From: Homoserinimonas aerilata
GTDB lineage: Bacteria; Actinomycetota; Actinomycetes; Actinomycetales; Microbacteriaceae
Direction of reading: 5' to 3'
Length of the DNA stretch: 64,000 nt
Assembly (NCBI RefSeq): GCF_006716125.1
Contig: NZ_VFOM01000002.1
Coordinates: 186,001-250,000 of the forward strand
In this document: positions 46,213-55,801 of the stretch, one piece after another
Layout of the letters: every line of letters begins with the position of its first letter
Numbering within the stretch: position 1 is the first letter of the stretch
Notes under the pieces: model-generated
What the model saw: only the letters and a program-made list of their open reading frames with translations
What the model was told of the DNA's origin: nothing
Database searches by the model: none
Program-made: the position numbers and the translations under genes

Positions 46213-47499
46213 ATGCCCGCAATCGTGCTCATCGGCGCCCAGTGGGGCGACGAAGGAAAGGGCAAGGCCACCGACCTCCTCGGCGGCCGCGTCGACTACG
46301 TCGTCAAGTTCAACGGTGGCAACAACGCCGGTCACACCGTCGTCATCGGCGACGAGAAGTACGCGCTGCACCTGCTGCCGTCGGGCATCCTCTCCCCGGG
46401 GGTCGTGCCCGTCATCGCCAACGGTGTCGTCGTCGACATCGAGGTGCTCTTCGAGGAGCTCGACGCGCTCATCGCCCGCGGCGTCGACGTCTCCCGTCTG
46501 CTGGTCAGCGCCAACGCGCACGTCATCACGCACTACCACCGCACGCTCGACAAGGTCACGGAGCGCTTCCTCGGCAAGCGCCAGATCGGCACAACGGGTC
46601 GCGGCATCGGCCCCACCTACGCCGACAAGATCAACCGGGTGGGCATCCGCATCCAGGATCTCTTCGACGAGAACATCCTGCGCCAGAAGGTGGAGGGTGC
46701 GCTGCACCAGAAGAACCACCTGCTGGTCAAGATCTACAACCGGCGTGCGATCACCGTCGACGAGATCGTCGAAGACCTGCTGCAGTACGTCGAGCGGCTG
46801 CGCCCCATGGTGGCCGACACGGCGCTCGTGCTCACGCAGGCGCTCGATGCGGGCAAGACGGTGCTGTTCGAGGCAGGCCAGGCGACGATGCTGGATGTCG
46901 ACCACGGCACATACCCGTTCGTCACCTCCTCGAATGCGACCTCCGGCGGTGCCGCCACCGGCTCCGGGGTTGCCCCCAACCGCTTCGAGCGGGTCATCGG
47001 CGTCGTCAAGGCGTACACGACCCGCGTCGGTGCTGGGCCGTTCCCGACCGAGCTCTTCGACGAGTCGGGCGAGTTCCTGCGCAACAACGGCGGCGAGTTC
47101 GGCACCACCACGGGTCGCCCGCGTCGTTGCGGCTGGTACGACGCGCCCATTGCGCGCTACTCGGCCCGCATCAACGGCGTCACCGACTTCGTGCTCACCA
47201 AGCTTGACGTGCTGACCGGGCTCGACGAGATCCCCGTCTGCGTCGCCTACGAGGTTGACGGTGTGCGCGTCGACGAGGTTCCCGTGTCGCAGAGTGACTT
47301 CCACCACGCGAAGCCCGTCTACGAGACGTTCCCCGGATGGTCGGAGGACATCACCGGCGTGCGTCGCTTCGAAGATCTGCCGCAGAATGCGCAGGACTAC
47401 GTGCTCGCCCTGGAGAAGATCAGCGGCTCGCGCATCTCGGCGATCGGCGTCGGCCCCGGCCGTGACGCCATCGTCGTGCGCCACGACCTGATCGGCTGA
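46213..47499 (+). CDS. purA: Adenylosuccinate synthetase
   Basis: GTP-dependent first step from IMP to AMP. 428 residues. The family starts [20 protein letters not shown], with [51 protein letters not shown] and [12 protein letters not shown] all present. A TAGACT -10-like hexamer lies at 46170-46175. A 66-bp perfect-arm palindrome begins 20 bases past the stop. It is isolated from the other purine genes in the window. Confidence 0.97.
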   Translation: MPAIVLIGAQWGDEGKGKATDLLGGRVDYVVKFNGGNNAGHTVVIGDEKYALHLLPSGILSPGVVPVIANGVVVDIEVLFEELDALIARGVDVSRLLVSANAHVITHYHRTLDKVTERFLGKRQIGTTGRGIGPTYADKINRVGIRIQDLFDENILRQKVEGALHQKNHLLVKIYNRRAITVDEIVEDLLQYVERLRPMVADTALVLTQALDAGKTVLFEAGQATMLDVDHGTYPFVTSSNATSGGAATGSGVAPNRFERVIGVVKAYTTRVGAGPFPTELFDESGEFLRNNGGEFGTTTGRPRRCGWYDAPIARYSARINGVTDFVLTKLDVLTGLDEIPVCVAYEVDGVRVDEVPVSQSDFHHAKPVYETFPGWSEDITGVRRFEDLPQNAQDYVLALEKISGSRISAIGVGPGRDAIVVRHDLIG

Positions 47500-47519
47500 G
47501 CTGAGCGCTGCCGCGCCGA

Positions 47520-47585
47520 CGTTGTGCGGCTTTTATGTCGTTGTGCGCGCCCGTGCACGCACAACGACATAAAAGCCGCACAACG
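47520..47585. repeat. 66-bp palindrome with perfect 28-nt arms
   Basis: The left arm runs CGTTGTGCGGCTTTTATGTC to GTTGTGCG (47520-47547). A 10-base centre CGCCCGTGCA is followed by an exactly complementary right arm (47558-47585). It lies downstream of purA. The TTTTAT/ATAAAA block in the arms is markedly AT-rich for this genome. It could terminate purA transcription, but the perfect symmetry exceeds what termination needs. Confidence 0.9.
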
Positions 47586-47715
47586 ATGCGGATGCCCGGA
47601 GGCCTGCGCCCCGGTTGCGGGAGTAGAGAGCGCGCGCAATTCGTGGAATCATCGGTATATCGGGGTGGACGACCTGCCCCGGCGATGATCGACACGTGCG
47701 GGCAGGGGGCCAGTG

Positions 47716-47916
47716 ATGCCGCTGCTCGGTGCTACCACCACAATCCTGCTGCTTCTGTGCTCCGTCACCGTGCTCGCCGCCGCGGAGGCGAGCACCGACC
47801 ATGTCTCGCCATGGCTCACCCCGGGAATCCTCATCATCATCGCGGTCATCATCACGCCCCTGCTCAGCTACTTCCTGTACAGCAGGCGTGGCGGCAGCGA
47901 CCCCGACGCGGAGTGA
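47716..47916 (+). CDS. Small two-helix membrane protein
   Basis: 66 residues. Two hydrophobic stretches (LLGATTTILLLLCSVTVLAA and LTPGILIIIAVIITPLLSYF) are followed by a charged tail (YSRRGGSDPDAE). The first could instead be a signal sequence ending at LAAAEA. AGGGGG precedes the ATG at 47716. No family was recognised; it is accepted because of the clean RBS, the membrane character and the absence of a competing gene. Confidence 0.5.
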   Translation: MPLLGATTTILLLLCSVTVLAAAEASTDHVSPWLTPGILIIIAVIITPLLSYFLYSRRGGSDPDAE

Positions 47917-47969
47917 CGCTCGCGAGGTGATCACGACATCCGGATGCGCGGGGCAGCCGGGAAGGCAGA

Positions 47970-48587
47970 TCAGACGACCGTGAACCCGGCCGGCAGCGGC
48001 TCCCGCCCTGTCAGCGCCAACAGCAGCGGCGTGCCCTGCCCCTTGTTCACCGCGGTCGAGCTGAGGAGCGCCACGGTGCCCATCACAGCATCCGCGGGAG
48101 GGGTGAAGTCGGAGTCGATTGCGCGAGCCAGGTCGATGGAGTGCACCACCAGCTCGACGACGCGGGTGCGCAGATATTCGCTCAGCAGGATGCCCATGCC
48201 GCCGATCGACACCACCCGGTCTGCGGGCTGCCGGGCGATCAGCGCGCGGGTTCGCTGCAGCGCTTCGCGCACGGTCGCGACGGGGTCGGCCCCGAGCCAC
48301 TCGCCGGCTTCGACGCCGCGCCGCTCGATGGAGGCGTGGTCGGTGAACTGTTCGAGCACCGACTTGTAGTAGTCCTCGGCGCTGGGGATGGTGACGCCGC
48401 CGGGCTCATCCTGGCCCAGGTAGCTCTCAACGGTGAGGATGGCGCGGGCGGTGTGGCCCGCGAGGCTGCGCACATCCCAGACGCCGAGCCCGGGCAGCGA
48501 CCACTGATCGTCGGTCACCTCGCCGAGCAGTGAGACGAAGGCATCGGCCGACCTGGAGAAGAGCTCTGTGGTGGTCACGGATACCAT
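47970..48587 (-). CDS. DinB-fold mycothiol-dependent-type enzyme (maleylpyruvate isomerase N-domain family)
   Basis: 205 residues of the DinB/mycothiol-dependent maleylpyruvate isomerase superfamily. It has four-helix bundle features GVWDVRSLAGHTARAI and RTRVVELVVHSIDLARAID, whose His residues are the expected metal ligands. Members use mycothiol, which fits an actinomycete. The ATG at 48587 is chosen; an in-frame extension to 49598 is a shadow of the two genes on the other strand. The substrate is unknown. Confidence 0.78.
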   Translation of the reverse strand: MVSVTTTELFSRSADAFVSLLGEVTDDQWSLPGLGVWDVRSLAGHTARAILTVESYLGQDEPGGVTIPSAEDYYKSVLEQFTDHASIERRGVEAGEWLGADPVATVREALQRTRALIARQPADRVVSIGGMGILLSEYLRTRVVELVVHSIDLARAIDSDFTPPADAVMGTVALLSSTAVNKGQGTPLLLALTGREPLPAGFTVV

Positions 48588-48617
48588 CGTGGCACTTTCG
48601 GTGGAAGACTGCATTTC

Positions 48618-49262
48618 GTGACCGCGAAACGACCCCAGCCCGAGCGCCTCGAGGGGCGCTACATCTCCCTCGAACCGCTGCGCGATGAGCACATGCCCGC
48701 GCTGTTCGCGGCCATAGGGCATCCGCAGGTCTTCGCCGGAGGCTACGGCGGCGGCCCGGCGGGGCTGAGCGACACAGCCGAAGGTTTCGCCGAGTGGGCT
48801 CGCGGCTACTACCCCTTCGCGTCGGGCATCCCGTATGCGGTCCTGTTGCGCGGCGGGCCGCACGATGGCGAGGTCATCGGCACCAGCTCGCTGGCCGACT
48901 TCGATGTCGAGAACGAGTCGACGCACATCGGCTGGACGGCCTACGCGCCGCAGGTGTGGGGCACGGCCGTGAACGCGGAGGCGAAGCTGCTGCTGCTCGG
49001 CCACGCCTTCGACAGCGGCTTCGGGCGGGTGAAGATCCAGGCGGATGCGATCAATCAGCGGTCGAGGGCGGCGATCGCCGGCATCGGGGCCGCCTTCGAG
49101 GGTGTGCTGCGGCGCGTGAGACGACGCGCCGATGGCAGCTGGCGCGACACCGCGGTCTACTCGATCCTGCTCGAGGAATGGCCGGATGTTCGGGCCGGGC
49201 TTGAACAGCGGCTTGCGGCGCAGGGCGGTCGCCCGGTGTTGTTCCGCGGGCTGCCCGACTGA
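48618..49262 (+). CDS. GNAT-family N-acetyltransferase (RimJ/RimL-like)
   Basis: 214 residues. The layout is that of the RimJ/RimL/YdaF group: GRYISLEPLRDEHMPALFAA at the start, HIGWTAYAPQVWGTAVNAEA for the acetyl-CoA-binding beta4-alpha3 region, and VKIQADAINQRSRAAIAGIG near the end. It starts at GTG 48618 and is divergent from the DinB-fold gene with only 30 bases between starts. The acceptor (protein N-terminus or small amine) is unknown. Confidence 0.82.
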   Translation: MTAKRPQPERLEGRYISLEPLRDEHMPALFAAIGHPQVFAGGYGGGPAGLSDTAEGFAEWARGYYPFASGIPYAVLLRGGPHDGEVIGTSSLADFDVENESTHIGWTAYAPQVWGTAVNAEAKLLLLGHAFDSGFGRVKIQADAINQRSRAAIAGIGAAFEGVLRRVRRRADGSWRDTAVYSILLEEWPDVRAGLEQRLAAQGGRPVLFRGLPD

Positions 49263-49325
49263 CGGTCGCCACCCTGTAAATTGGGTGGTGGCCACCGCAT
49301 GGGGCGGGCCGGCCTGGAGGGCGTG

Positions 49326-49622
49326 ATGAGCGAGAACGATGCCGCATCCGATCTGCTGAGGCTGCGCAAGAGCATCGACAATGTCGATGCGGCGCTGATC
49401 CACATGCTCGCGGAGCGGTTCAGGTTCACGCAGCAGGTGGGCGAGCTGAAGGCGGCGAACGGTATGCCGTCGTCTGACCCGGAGCGGGAGAAGGTGCAGA
49501 TCGCGCGCCTGCGGGTGCTCGCCGAGCAGGCCAATCTCGACCCGGAGTTCGCAGAGAAGTTCCTCGGATTCATCGTCGCGGAGGTCATCCACCACCATGA
49601 CCGCATCCGCAACGGCGACTAG
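49326..49622 (+). CDS. Chorismate mutase, AroQ class
   Basis: 98-residue all-helical chorismate mutase for phenylalanine/tyrosine synthesis. LLRLRKSIDNVDAALIHMLA, ERFRFTQQVGELKAANG and DPEREKVQIARLRVLAEQAN give the conserved Arg, Arg, Lys and Glu positions of AroQ active sites. The ATG at 49326 follows GGAGGG; the longer frame from 49281 has no RBS. It is cytoplasmic because no signal peptide is seen. Confidence 0.88.
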   Translation: MSENDAASDLLRLRKSIDNVDAALIHMLAERFRFTQQVGELKAANGMPSSDPEREKVQIARLRVLAEQANLDPEFAEKFLGFIVAEVIHHHDRIRNGD

Positions 49623-49673
49623 CCGCCGAGCAACTCCCGCGGGTTGAGTAGCGCGGAACGCGCCTCCGCCTCG

Positions 49674-51992
49674 CTAGCCGCCGACGACCGCCCCGAAGTG
49701 CTCCGGCAGTGTGGCGGTGTGCGCGCCGCGCAGTTCGTCGACCGACACCGTGAACTGGTCCTGGATCTCCAGCTGCCCGTTGTTGTCGGTGACGCCGATG
49801 CGCAGCACAGGGTAGCCGCGGCCTTCGCACAGGCCGACGAAGCGCACATCGTCTTCGCGCGGGACGCTGACGATGACCCGGCCGGTCGACTCACTGAACA
49901 TGGCCGCCGTCTCGTCGACGCCGTCGCGCTGGGTGATTCCGGTCAGCCACACGCGGGCGCCGACGCCAAAGCGCAGCACCGATTCGGCCAGCGCCTGGAA
50001 GAGCCCGCCGTCGGCGAGGTCGTGCGCGGAGGAGAGCAGGCTGCCCTGGCCGCCGGAGTGCAGCAGCCCGGCGAGCATCTTCTCGTCGTCGAGTGACACG
50101 GTGGGCGGCAGCCCGCCCAGGTGGTCGTGGATGACTCCGGCCCAGGCGCTGCCGTCGAGCTCGTCGCGGGTGGTGCCGAGCAGGTAGATGTTGTTGCCCT
50201 CGTCCTGCCAACCGCTGGGGATGCGGCGGGCGACGTCGTCGATGGTGCCGAGCACGGCGATGACGGGGGTCGGGTGGATGGGCACGTCGCCGGTCTGGTT
50301 GTAGAACGACACGTTGCCGCCGGTGACCGGGATCTCCAGCTCGAGGCAGGCATCCGAGAGTCCTTCGACGGTCTCACTGAACTGCCACATGACCTCAGGG
50401 TTCTCGGGGGAGCCGAAGTTGAGGCAGTCGCTGACGGCGACGGGGGTCGCGCCGGTGGCGGCGACGTTGCGGTACGCCTCCGCGAGCGCGAGGCGGGCGC
50501 CCTGCCGCGGGTCGAGCTGGCAGTAGCGGCCATTCGCATCCGTCGCCACGGCGAAGCCGAGCCCACTGTTCTCGTCGATGCGCACCATGCCGCCGTCATC
50601 CGGGAACGACAGGGCGGTGTTGCCGCCGACGTAGCGGTCGTACTGGTTGGTGACCCACTCCTTGGAGGCAAGGTTGGGGCTGCCGAGCAGGCGCAGGGCC
50701 TGGTCGCGCAGTTCGTCGGGGCCGGATGCGCGGGGCAGCCGGGCGGACGTGTCAGCCTGCAGCGCGTCGATCCAGCTGGGGTAGGCGACGGGTCGGTCGT
50801 ACACGGGCCCGTCGACGGCGACCGTGTTGGGGTCGACGTTGACGATCTCGTCGCCGTGGTGGGTGATCACGAGGCGGTCGCCTTCGGTGACCTCGCCGAG
50901 CACGCTCGTCTCGACGTCCCACTTGTTCACGACGGCCATGAAAGCGTCGAGCTTCTCGGGGCGCACGATGGCCATCATGCGCTCCTGGCTTTCGCTCATC
51001 AGGATCTCTTCGGCCGTGAGCGTGGGGTCGCGCAGCAGCACGTTCTCGAGCTGGATGCGCATGCCGCCGTCGCCGTTGGCCGCGAGCTCAGAGGTCGCAC
51101 ACGAGATGCCGGCCGCGCCGAGATCCTGGATTCCCTCAACGAGTTCGTTCTTGAAGAGCTCGAGGCAGCACTCGATGAGCACCTTCTCGGCGAAGGGGTC
51201 GCCGACCTGCACGGCGGGCCGCTTGGTGGGGCCACCCTCGTCGAAGGAGTCGGAGGCGAGGATGGATGCTCCGCCGATTCCGTCGCCGCCGGTGCGCGCC
51301 CCAAAGAGCACGACCTTGTTGCCGACGCCGCGGGCGTTGGCCAGGTGCAGGTCCTCGTGGCGGAGCACGCCGACCGCGAGCGCATTCACGAGCGGGTTGG
51401 CCTGGTACACGGAGTCGAAGTAGGTTTCGCCGCCGATGTTGGGCAGGCCGAGGCAGTTGCCGTAGAAGCTGATGCCGCTGACGACGCCGTGCACGACGCG
51501 GGCCGTATCGGGGTCATCGATCTTGCCGAAGCGGAGGGCATCCATGACGGCGACGGGGCGCGCACCCATGGAGATGATGTCGCGCACGATTCCGCCGACA
51601 CCGGTCGCGGCACCCTGGAACGGCTCGATGTAACTGGGGTGGTTGTGCGACTCGATCTTGAAGGTGACCGCCCAGCCTTCGCCGACGTCGATGACGCCCG
51701 CGTTCTCGCCCATGCCCACCATGAGGTTCTTCTTCATGGCCGGGCTGACCTTCTCGCCGAACTGGCGCAGGTACTTCTTGCTCGACTTGTAGGAGCAGTG
51801 CTCGCTCCACATGACCGAGTACATGGCCAGCTCGCCGCTCGTGGGGCGGCGGCCCAAGATCTCGCGGATGCTCGCGTACTCGTCCGGCTTCAGCCCGAGC
51901 GCCGCATACGGCTGCTCCTTCTCGGGCGTTGCGACGGCGTTCGAGACGGTGTCGGCGACATGGTGGCGGGGGGTGGCTGAGACGTCGGTCAC
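49674..51992 (-). CDS. purL: Phosphoribosylformylglycinamidine synthase subunit II
   Basis: ATP-dependent FGAM synthase catalytic subunit of the PurS/PurQ/PurL type, 772 residues. Motifs include [76 protein letters not shown] and [20 protein letters not shown]. The small-type PurL lacks the fused glutaminase; that subunit (purQ) and purS lie 7.5 kb away at 59501-60474 on the same strand. The gene starts GTG 51992 or a nearby codon and is alone here. Confidence 0.95.
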   Translation of the reverse strand: MTDVSATPRHHVADTVSNAVATPEKEQPYAALGLKPDEYASIREILGRRPTSGELAMYSVMWSEHCSYKSSKKYLRQFGEKVSPAMKKNLMVGMGENAGVIDVGEGWAVTFKIESHNHPSYIEPFQGAATGVGGIVRDIISMGARPVAVMDALRFGKIDDPDTARVVHGVVSGISFYGNCLGLPNIGGETYFDSVYQANPLVNALAVGVLRHEDLHLANARGVGNKVVLFGARTGGDGIGGASILASDSFDEGGPTKRPAVQVGDPFAEKVLIECCLELFKNELVEGIQDLGAAGISCATSELAANGDGGMRIQLENVLLRDPTLTAEEILMSESQERMMAIVRPEKLDAFMAVVNKWDVETSVLGEVTEGDRLVITHHGDEIVNVDPNTVAVDGPVYDRPVAYPSWIDALQADTSARLPRASGPDELRDQALRLLGSPNLASKEWVTNQYDRYVGGNTALSFPDDGGMVRIDENSGLGFAVATDANGRYCQLDPRQGARLALAEAYRNVAATGATPVAVSDCLNFGSPENPEVMWQFSETVEGLSDACLELEIPVTGGNVSFYNQTGDVPIHPTPVIAVLGTIDDVARRIPSGWQDEGNNIYLLGTTRDELDGSAWAGVIHDHLGGLPPTVSLDDEKMLAGLLHSGGQGSLLSSAHDLADGGLFQALAESVLRFGVGARVWLTGITQRDGVDETAAMFSESTGRVIVSVPREDDVRFVGLCEGRGYPVLRIGVTDNNGQLEIQDQFTVSVDELRGAHTATLPEHFGAVVGG

Positions 51993-52127
51993 GAGGGGGC
52001 TTCTCCCAGAGGATTACGGATGCCGCAGGCACGTTCGCCGGCTCGGCCAGTCTACCGCTGCAGCTCACCGCATCCGCCCGCCGCGCATCCGCCCGCCGCG
52101 CATCCGCCCGCCTGCCTCCCCACCCCC

Positions 52128-52198
52128 ACTTCGCCGAGACTGCACGAATCGCACGCTTTCGCGCCCAAAGCGTGCGATTCGTGCAGTCTCGGCGAAGT
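52128..52198. repeat. 71-bp extended palindrome, family A copy 4
   Basis: The core 57 bp (52135-52191) has arms CGAGACTGCACGAATCGCAC and GTGCGATTCGTGCAGTCTCG. Complementarity continues outward through ACTTCGCC/GGCGAAGT, giving 71 bp. It is the most symmetrical family A copy and lies between divergent genes. Confidence 0.92.
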
Positions 52199-52228
52199 TG
52201 GAGGGGTGACGGACACTCGGATGTTCAG

Positions 52229-52285
52229 CGAGAGTACGCGAATCGCACGCTTTTCCGGCTCAAACGGTCGATTTGCGTAGTCTCG
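52229..52285. repeat. 57-bp palindrome, family A copy 5 (hybrid ends)
   Basis: The left end is CGAGAGTACGCGAATCGCAC, the AGTACGC type. The right end CGATTTGCGTAGTCTCG is mixed (ACTACGC when read inward). It shows that the two end types recombine or drift within one element. Confidence 0.85.
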
Positions 52286-52331
52286 GCGAAGAGGAGGGGC
52301 GGATGTCCGGGGCGTCTGCCACGCTTGAGCC

Positions 52332-53543
52332 GTGACCGATGCCCCCGCCGACCCCTCAGCCGATCCGGTGCTCGAGCCCACAGCCGAGCCCGCAGTCGAC
52401 TCCGCAGCCGTGCCTTCAGCAGGCTCCGCAGCCGTGCCTTCAGCAGGCTCCGCAGCCGTGCCCCCAGCCGAGCCCGCAGTCGATGCTTCAGCCGTGACCG
52501 ATGCCGATGCCGACTCGTCAGCCGACTCCACAGCCGTGCCGTCAGCCGAGCCCGCAGCCGACGCTGCAGCCGAGCCTGCAGCCGTGCCGTCAGCCGACTC
52601 CGCAGCCGATGCTTCAGCCGCCGCCGACACCGCGGCAGGGCCTGCTGCCGAAGCGGCCCGCGCACGCCTCATCTCGGCCATCGCGCCGTTCACCCTCGGT
52701 GCTCTTGCCGCAGCAGGGGGCATCCTGCCGGCCCTTCTCGATGGCGGGCGCCTGCCGCTGCAGAACCTGTGGACGACGCAGACTCTTCCCGAGGACATGC
52801 CGTTCGCACTGCTTCCGGTGAGTCAGTACCAGGCGATCACGCTGCTGGCGCTGCTCGTGATGGGAGGTGTGGTGGCCGGGCTTGCTGTTCGTGTCATCCG
52901 GCGGCGGCGTCCTATAGCGGCCCGTCCGGTGGCCGCCGGGCTGCTGGTGGTGCACACGATCGCGATTGTGCAGAGTTTTGTGGTTGTCGCTGATGGTGTC
53001 GGCGCCTTCGCGGAGGGCGCCGACGATCGCGGTTTCTTCTACTTCACGGGGATGCTGACGGGCGTTGAGGCGTGTGCGCTGCTCGCCCTGCTCGCATTCC
53101 GGTTGACCTCGCGGCGTTCTGTTGGCCCTGTTGCGCTCGGTGTCGGCCTCGCGGCGGTGCCGTTCGCCTCCTGGATCGGCACGGGAATCGTCGCAGTGAC
53201 CGGTCTGGCCGGGTACCCGCCGCTCGCGGCAGATGTGCTGCGGTGGCTGCCGGCGCTCATCGTGGGGCTTGCGCTCGCCTGGTGCGGGGTCAAGCCTGTG
53301 GCCCGACTCGGCGTCTGGGCGGGTCTCCTCCTCGCGCTGTGGCTGATTCCCGCGCTGTTCACCGCGACCGCTTATGCCTTGGGTATGCGCGTGCTGGATG
53401 GGGATCTCGCTGAGATGGCGGATGCTGGTGCCCAGGTCTTCGGCATGGCTCTCTGGGTCGACCTGGGCCCTGTCGTGGTGGCTGCGGCGATCGGAGCGGT
53501 CGGCGTCGGGGCGCGGATGCTGTGGACGCGTAGCCGCCGCTGA
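52332..53543 (+). CDS. Multi-pass membrane protein with repetitive acidic Ala/Pro/Ser N-terminus
   Basis: 403 residues. Residues 1-110 are low-complexity, built from repeats such as SADSAA, PAEPA and AVPSAGSA (the DNA shows the matching CAGCCG-type periodicity). About eight membrane segments follow (residues 115-400). The N-terminal segment is probably an acidic cytoplasmic or surface tail. No family was recognised. It starts GTG 52332, 47 bases after the second palindrome. Function is unknown. Confidence 0.6.
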   Translation: MTDAPADPSADPVLEPTAEPAVDSAAVPSAGSAAVPSAGSAAVPPAEPAVDASAVTDADADSSADSTAVPSAEPAADAAAEPAAVPSADSAADASAAADTAAGPAAEAARARLISAIAPFTLGALAAAGGILPALLDGGRLPLQNLWTTQTLPEDMPFALLPVSQYQAITLLALLVMGGVVAGLAVRVIRRRRPIAARPVAAGLLVVHTIAIVQSFVVVADGVGAFAEGADDRGFFYFTGMLTGVEACALLALLAFRLTSRRSVGPVALGVGLAAVPFASWIGTGIVAVTGLAGYPPLAADVLRWLPALIVGLALAWCGVKPVARLGVWAGLLLALWLIPALFTATAYALGMRVLDGDLAEMADAGAQVFGMALWVDLGPVVVAAAIGAVGVGARMLWTRSRR

Positions 53544-53588
53544 AGTGGTTTCGATCGCCTCTTGACGGATGCCCGACGCAGGCGTAAC

Positions 53589-53608
53589 GTGCAACCAAAT
53601 GGTTGCAC
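53589..53608. promoter_or_regulatory. ArsR-type operator overlapping the arsR start codon
   Basis: GTGCAACC-AAAT-GGTTGCAC is a perfect 20-bp inverted repeat that contains the ATG of the regulator (53599). This placement is typical of autorepressing SdpR-like ArsR proteins paired with SRPBCC genes. Confidence 0.82.
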
Positions 53609-53946
53609 AAAATGAGTTGAGTGATGTCGACATCGATCGCATGTTCCAGGCCCTCGCCGCATCAACGCGGCGGGACATCCTGCGACGCACGATCGCCGAG
53701 GAGCAGTCGGTCTCGGAGTTGGCCCGCGAATACGACATGTCGTTCGCGGCCGTGCAGAAGCACGTCGCCGTGCTCGAAGCGGCTCAGCTCATCGTCAAGC
53801 GTGCGGAGGGGCGGGAACGTCTCGTGCGCGCAAATCCTGAGATGATCGCCCGCGCGCGGGCCCTTCTCGCCCGCTACGAAGACCTCTGGCGAACACGCGT
53901 CGATCGCCTCGACGTGCTGCTGGCCGCCCAACCTGAAGGAGAATGA
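53599..53946 (+). CDS. ArsR-family regulator (SdpR-like)
   Basis: 115 residues with a winged helix: MFQALAASTRRDILRRTIAE, SVSELAREYDMSFAAVQKHV, AVLEAAQLIVKRAEGRERLV. It lacks the metal-binding Cys motif (ELCVCDL) of ArsR/SmtB sensors, so it is probably not a metal sensor. The gene ends one base before the SRPBCC gene starts and is preceded by its own operator. It is the usual regulator of START/AHSA1-type proteins. Confidence 0.88.
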   Translation: MVAQNELSDVDIDRMFQALAASTRRDILRRTIAEEQSVSELAREYDMSFAAVQKHVAVLEAAQLIVKRAEGRERLVRANPEMIARARALLARYEDLWRTRVDRLDVLLAAQPEGE

Positions 53947-53947
53947 C

Positions 53948-54925
53948 ATGCCTGTCACCGATGTCACCACCGATGCCGAGAAGCTCACCATGACGCTCGT
54001 CGCCGATTTCGCCGCCCCCGTCGAGCGGGTGTGGGCCGCCTTCACCGACCCGCGGCAGCTTGAGCGTTTCTGGGGCCCGCCCGGATGGCCGGCCACGTTC
54101 ACCGAATTCGACCACACTGTCGGTGGTCGCGCGAGGTACCACATGACCAGCCCGCAGGGCGAGCGCTCATCCGGGGCGTGGGAGTTCCTCATGATCGATG
54201 AGCCCCGCCGTTTCGAGGTGATCGACGGTTTCGTCGACAGCGACGGCGCGGCCGCCGATGGCATGCCGTCGATGCGCATGACGTACGAGTTCGAGGTCAC
54301 CGAATCGGGCACGCGGATGATCAACGTCACCTATTTCGATTCGGTCGAAGCGCTCGAACAGCTCACAGCGATGGGCATGGTCGAGGGCTCGACCATGGCG
54401 ATGAACCAGCTCGACATCGTGCTGGAGGGGCTGCGCGCCTACGCGCAGGGCAAGGGCACACGCACCGAGTTGCTCGATGACACCCATGTGCGCATCACAC
54501 GCCTTATCGAGGGCCCGCGCGAGTTCGTCTGGCGCGCCCACAACGAGCCCGAGCTGATGCGCCAGTGGCTGCTCGGCCCGGACGGCTGGGTGATGACGGA
54601 CTGTGTGATCGCGGCCGCCGCAGGCGACAGCTACCGCACCGCCTGGGCGCCGGTCGACGGCACCGAGGGTGAGGCGTTCGGCTTCGAGGGCGAAGCGCTC
54701 CTCGTGGAGGCCCCGCGCCGCATGGTCACGACGGAGCGCATGACCGGCGTCGACGGCCCGGGCACGGTGAACGATCTGAGCCTCGACGAGGAGGATGGGG
54801 CAACCCTTCTCACCCTGCTCATCGAGTACCCCAGCAGGGAACTGCGCGACATGATCCTCGCCACGGGCATGACCGACGGCATGGAGGCCTCGTACGCGCG
54901 CATGGAGAAAGAGCTTGTTCGCTGA
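53948..54925 (+). CDS. Tandem SRPBCC (AHSA1-like) domain protein
   Basis: 325 residues containing two SRPBCC/AHSA1 domains. The first (about 12-155) has FAAPVERVWAAFTDPRQLER, FWGPPGWPATF and YFDSVEALEQLTAMGMVEG. The second (about 165-325) has RLIEGPREFVWRAHNEPELM, RQWLLGPDGW and DMILATGMTDGMEASYARME. The proteins bind hydrophobic ligands or act on them. Single-domain versions usually pair with ArsR regulators; here two domains are fused in one chain. Coupled to the ArsR gene with a 1-base gap. Confidence 0.87.
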   Translation: MPVTDVTTDAEKLTMTLVADFAAPVERVWAAFTDPRQLERFWGPPGWPATFTEFDHTVGGRARYHMTSPQGERSSGAWEFLMIDEPRRFEVIDGFVDSDGAAADGMPSMRMTYEFEVTESGTRMINVTYFDSVEALEQLTAMGMVEGSTMAMNQLDIVLEGLRAYAQGKGTRTELLDDTHVRITRLIEGPREFVWRAHNEPELMRQWLLGPDGWVMTDCVIAAAAGDSYRTAWAPVDGTEGEAFGFEGEALLVEAPRRMVTTERMTGVDGPGTVNDLSLDEEDGATLLTLLIEYPSRELRDMILATGMTDGMEASYARMEKELVR

Positions 54926-55061
54926 CCGCGGGGCGTAGCTGACGCCTTCCGTTCATCGCGGCTTAACCGGGGCATCCGCTCGTGTTGCCCTGCGCTGTCT
55001 AGCGTGACGTTACGACAACGCCGTGAGTATCCGGCGTATGGCGAACAACGGAGGGCGCACC

Positions 55062-55796
55062 ATGACCATCGAACGCGACATCGCACAGGAGCTCGACGAA
55101 GACCTCGACGTGGAGATCGAACTCGTCGTGCTCGACCTTGCCGGCACCACGGTGCGCGACGACGGCCTCGTCGAGCGGGCTTTCGCGCTCGCCGCTGAGC
55201 GCACCGGAATTGTCGACGGCGACGAGCAGCTTGCGGGCGCTCTCGGCTATGTGCGCGAGACGATGGGGCAGTCGAAGATCGACGTGTTCCGGGCGCTTGC
55301 CGCAGACGATGCTGCCGCGGAGCGTGCCAACGAAGCCTTCGAGACCGCCTACCTGGAGCTCGCCGTCCAGGGCGGCATCGAGGCGATCCCCGGCGCGGAA
55401 GAGCTGCTGCGCCAGCTGCGTGACTTCGATGTGAAGATCGCCCTCGTCACCGGTTTCTCGCGGGCCACCATGGACGCCATCCTCGAGGTGCTCGGCTGGG
55501 CGGCGCTCGTCGACGTGACGCTTGTGCCCGCCGAGGCTGGCCGCGGTCGGCCGTTCCCGGATCTGCCCCTCACCGCGCTGATGCGCGTCGGCGCTTCGGG
55601 CACCGCCGGCATGGTCATCGTCGGTGACACCGCCAGCGACATGCTCTCGGGGGTGAACGCGGGCGCAGGCCTCATCGTCGGTGTTCTGACGGGCGCCCAC
55701 GACCGCGAGACCCTTGAGGCGGCCGGTGCGGATGTCGTGCTCGACAGCATCGCGGAACTCGCGCCGCTGCTCGGCATCGACGACGTCATCGAGTAG
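55062..55796 (+). CDS. Phosphonatase-like HAD hydrolase (PhnX-like)
   Basis: 244 residues. The nucleophile motif is VVLDLAGTTVRDDG, the DxAGT form that distinguishes phosphonatases from ordinary HAD enzymes. A lysine in ETMGQSKIDVFRAL aligns with the PhnX cap-domain Schiff-base Lys (MGLLKID). The motif III position has Arg (AGRGRPFPD) as in PhnX, and motif IV is VIVGDTASDM. These features indicate C-P cleavage of phosphonoacetaldehyde or a hydroxylated relative. The ATG at 55062 follows GGAGGG. It is coupled to the Zn alcohol dehydrogenase gene 5 bases downstream. No PhnW transaminase is present. Confidence 0.82.
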   Translation: MTIERDIAQELDEDLDVEIELVVLDLAGTTVRDDGLVERAFALAAERTGIVDGDEQLAGALGYVRETMGQSKIDVFRALAADDAAAERANEAFETAYLELAVQGGIEAIPGAEELLRQLRDFDVKIALVTGFSRATMDAILEVLGWAALVDVTLVPAEAGRGRPFPDLPLTALMRVGASGTAGMVIVGDTASDMLSGVNAGAGLIVGVLTGAHDRETLEAAGADVVLDSIAELAPLLGIDDVIE

Positions 55797-55801
55797 TCGG
55801 C

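Larger units (their letters stand above)
52020..52331. other. Gene-free divergent region with paired palindromes
   Basis: Between the divergent purL and 52332 genes. It contains three copies of a 15-bp unit GCATCCGCCCGCCGC (starts 52070, 52085, 52100), followed by two 57-bp family A palindromes whose starts are 94 bases apart. No open frame with an RBS was found. Confidence 0.8.

Noticed and set aside
47970..49598. Minus-strand frame extending the DinB-fold protein to 542 residues
   Set aside because: The extension overlaps the GNAT and chorismate mutase genes and has no domain; the true start is near 48587.
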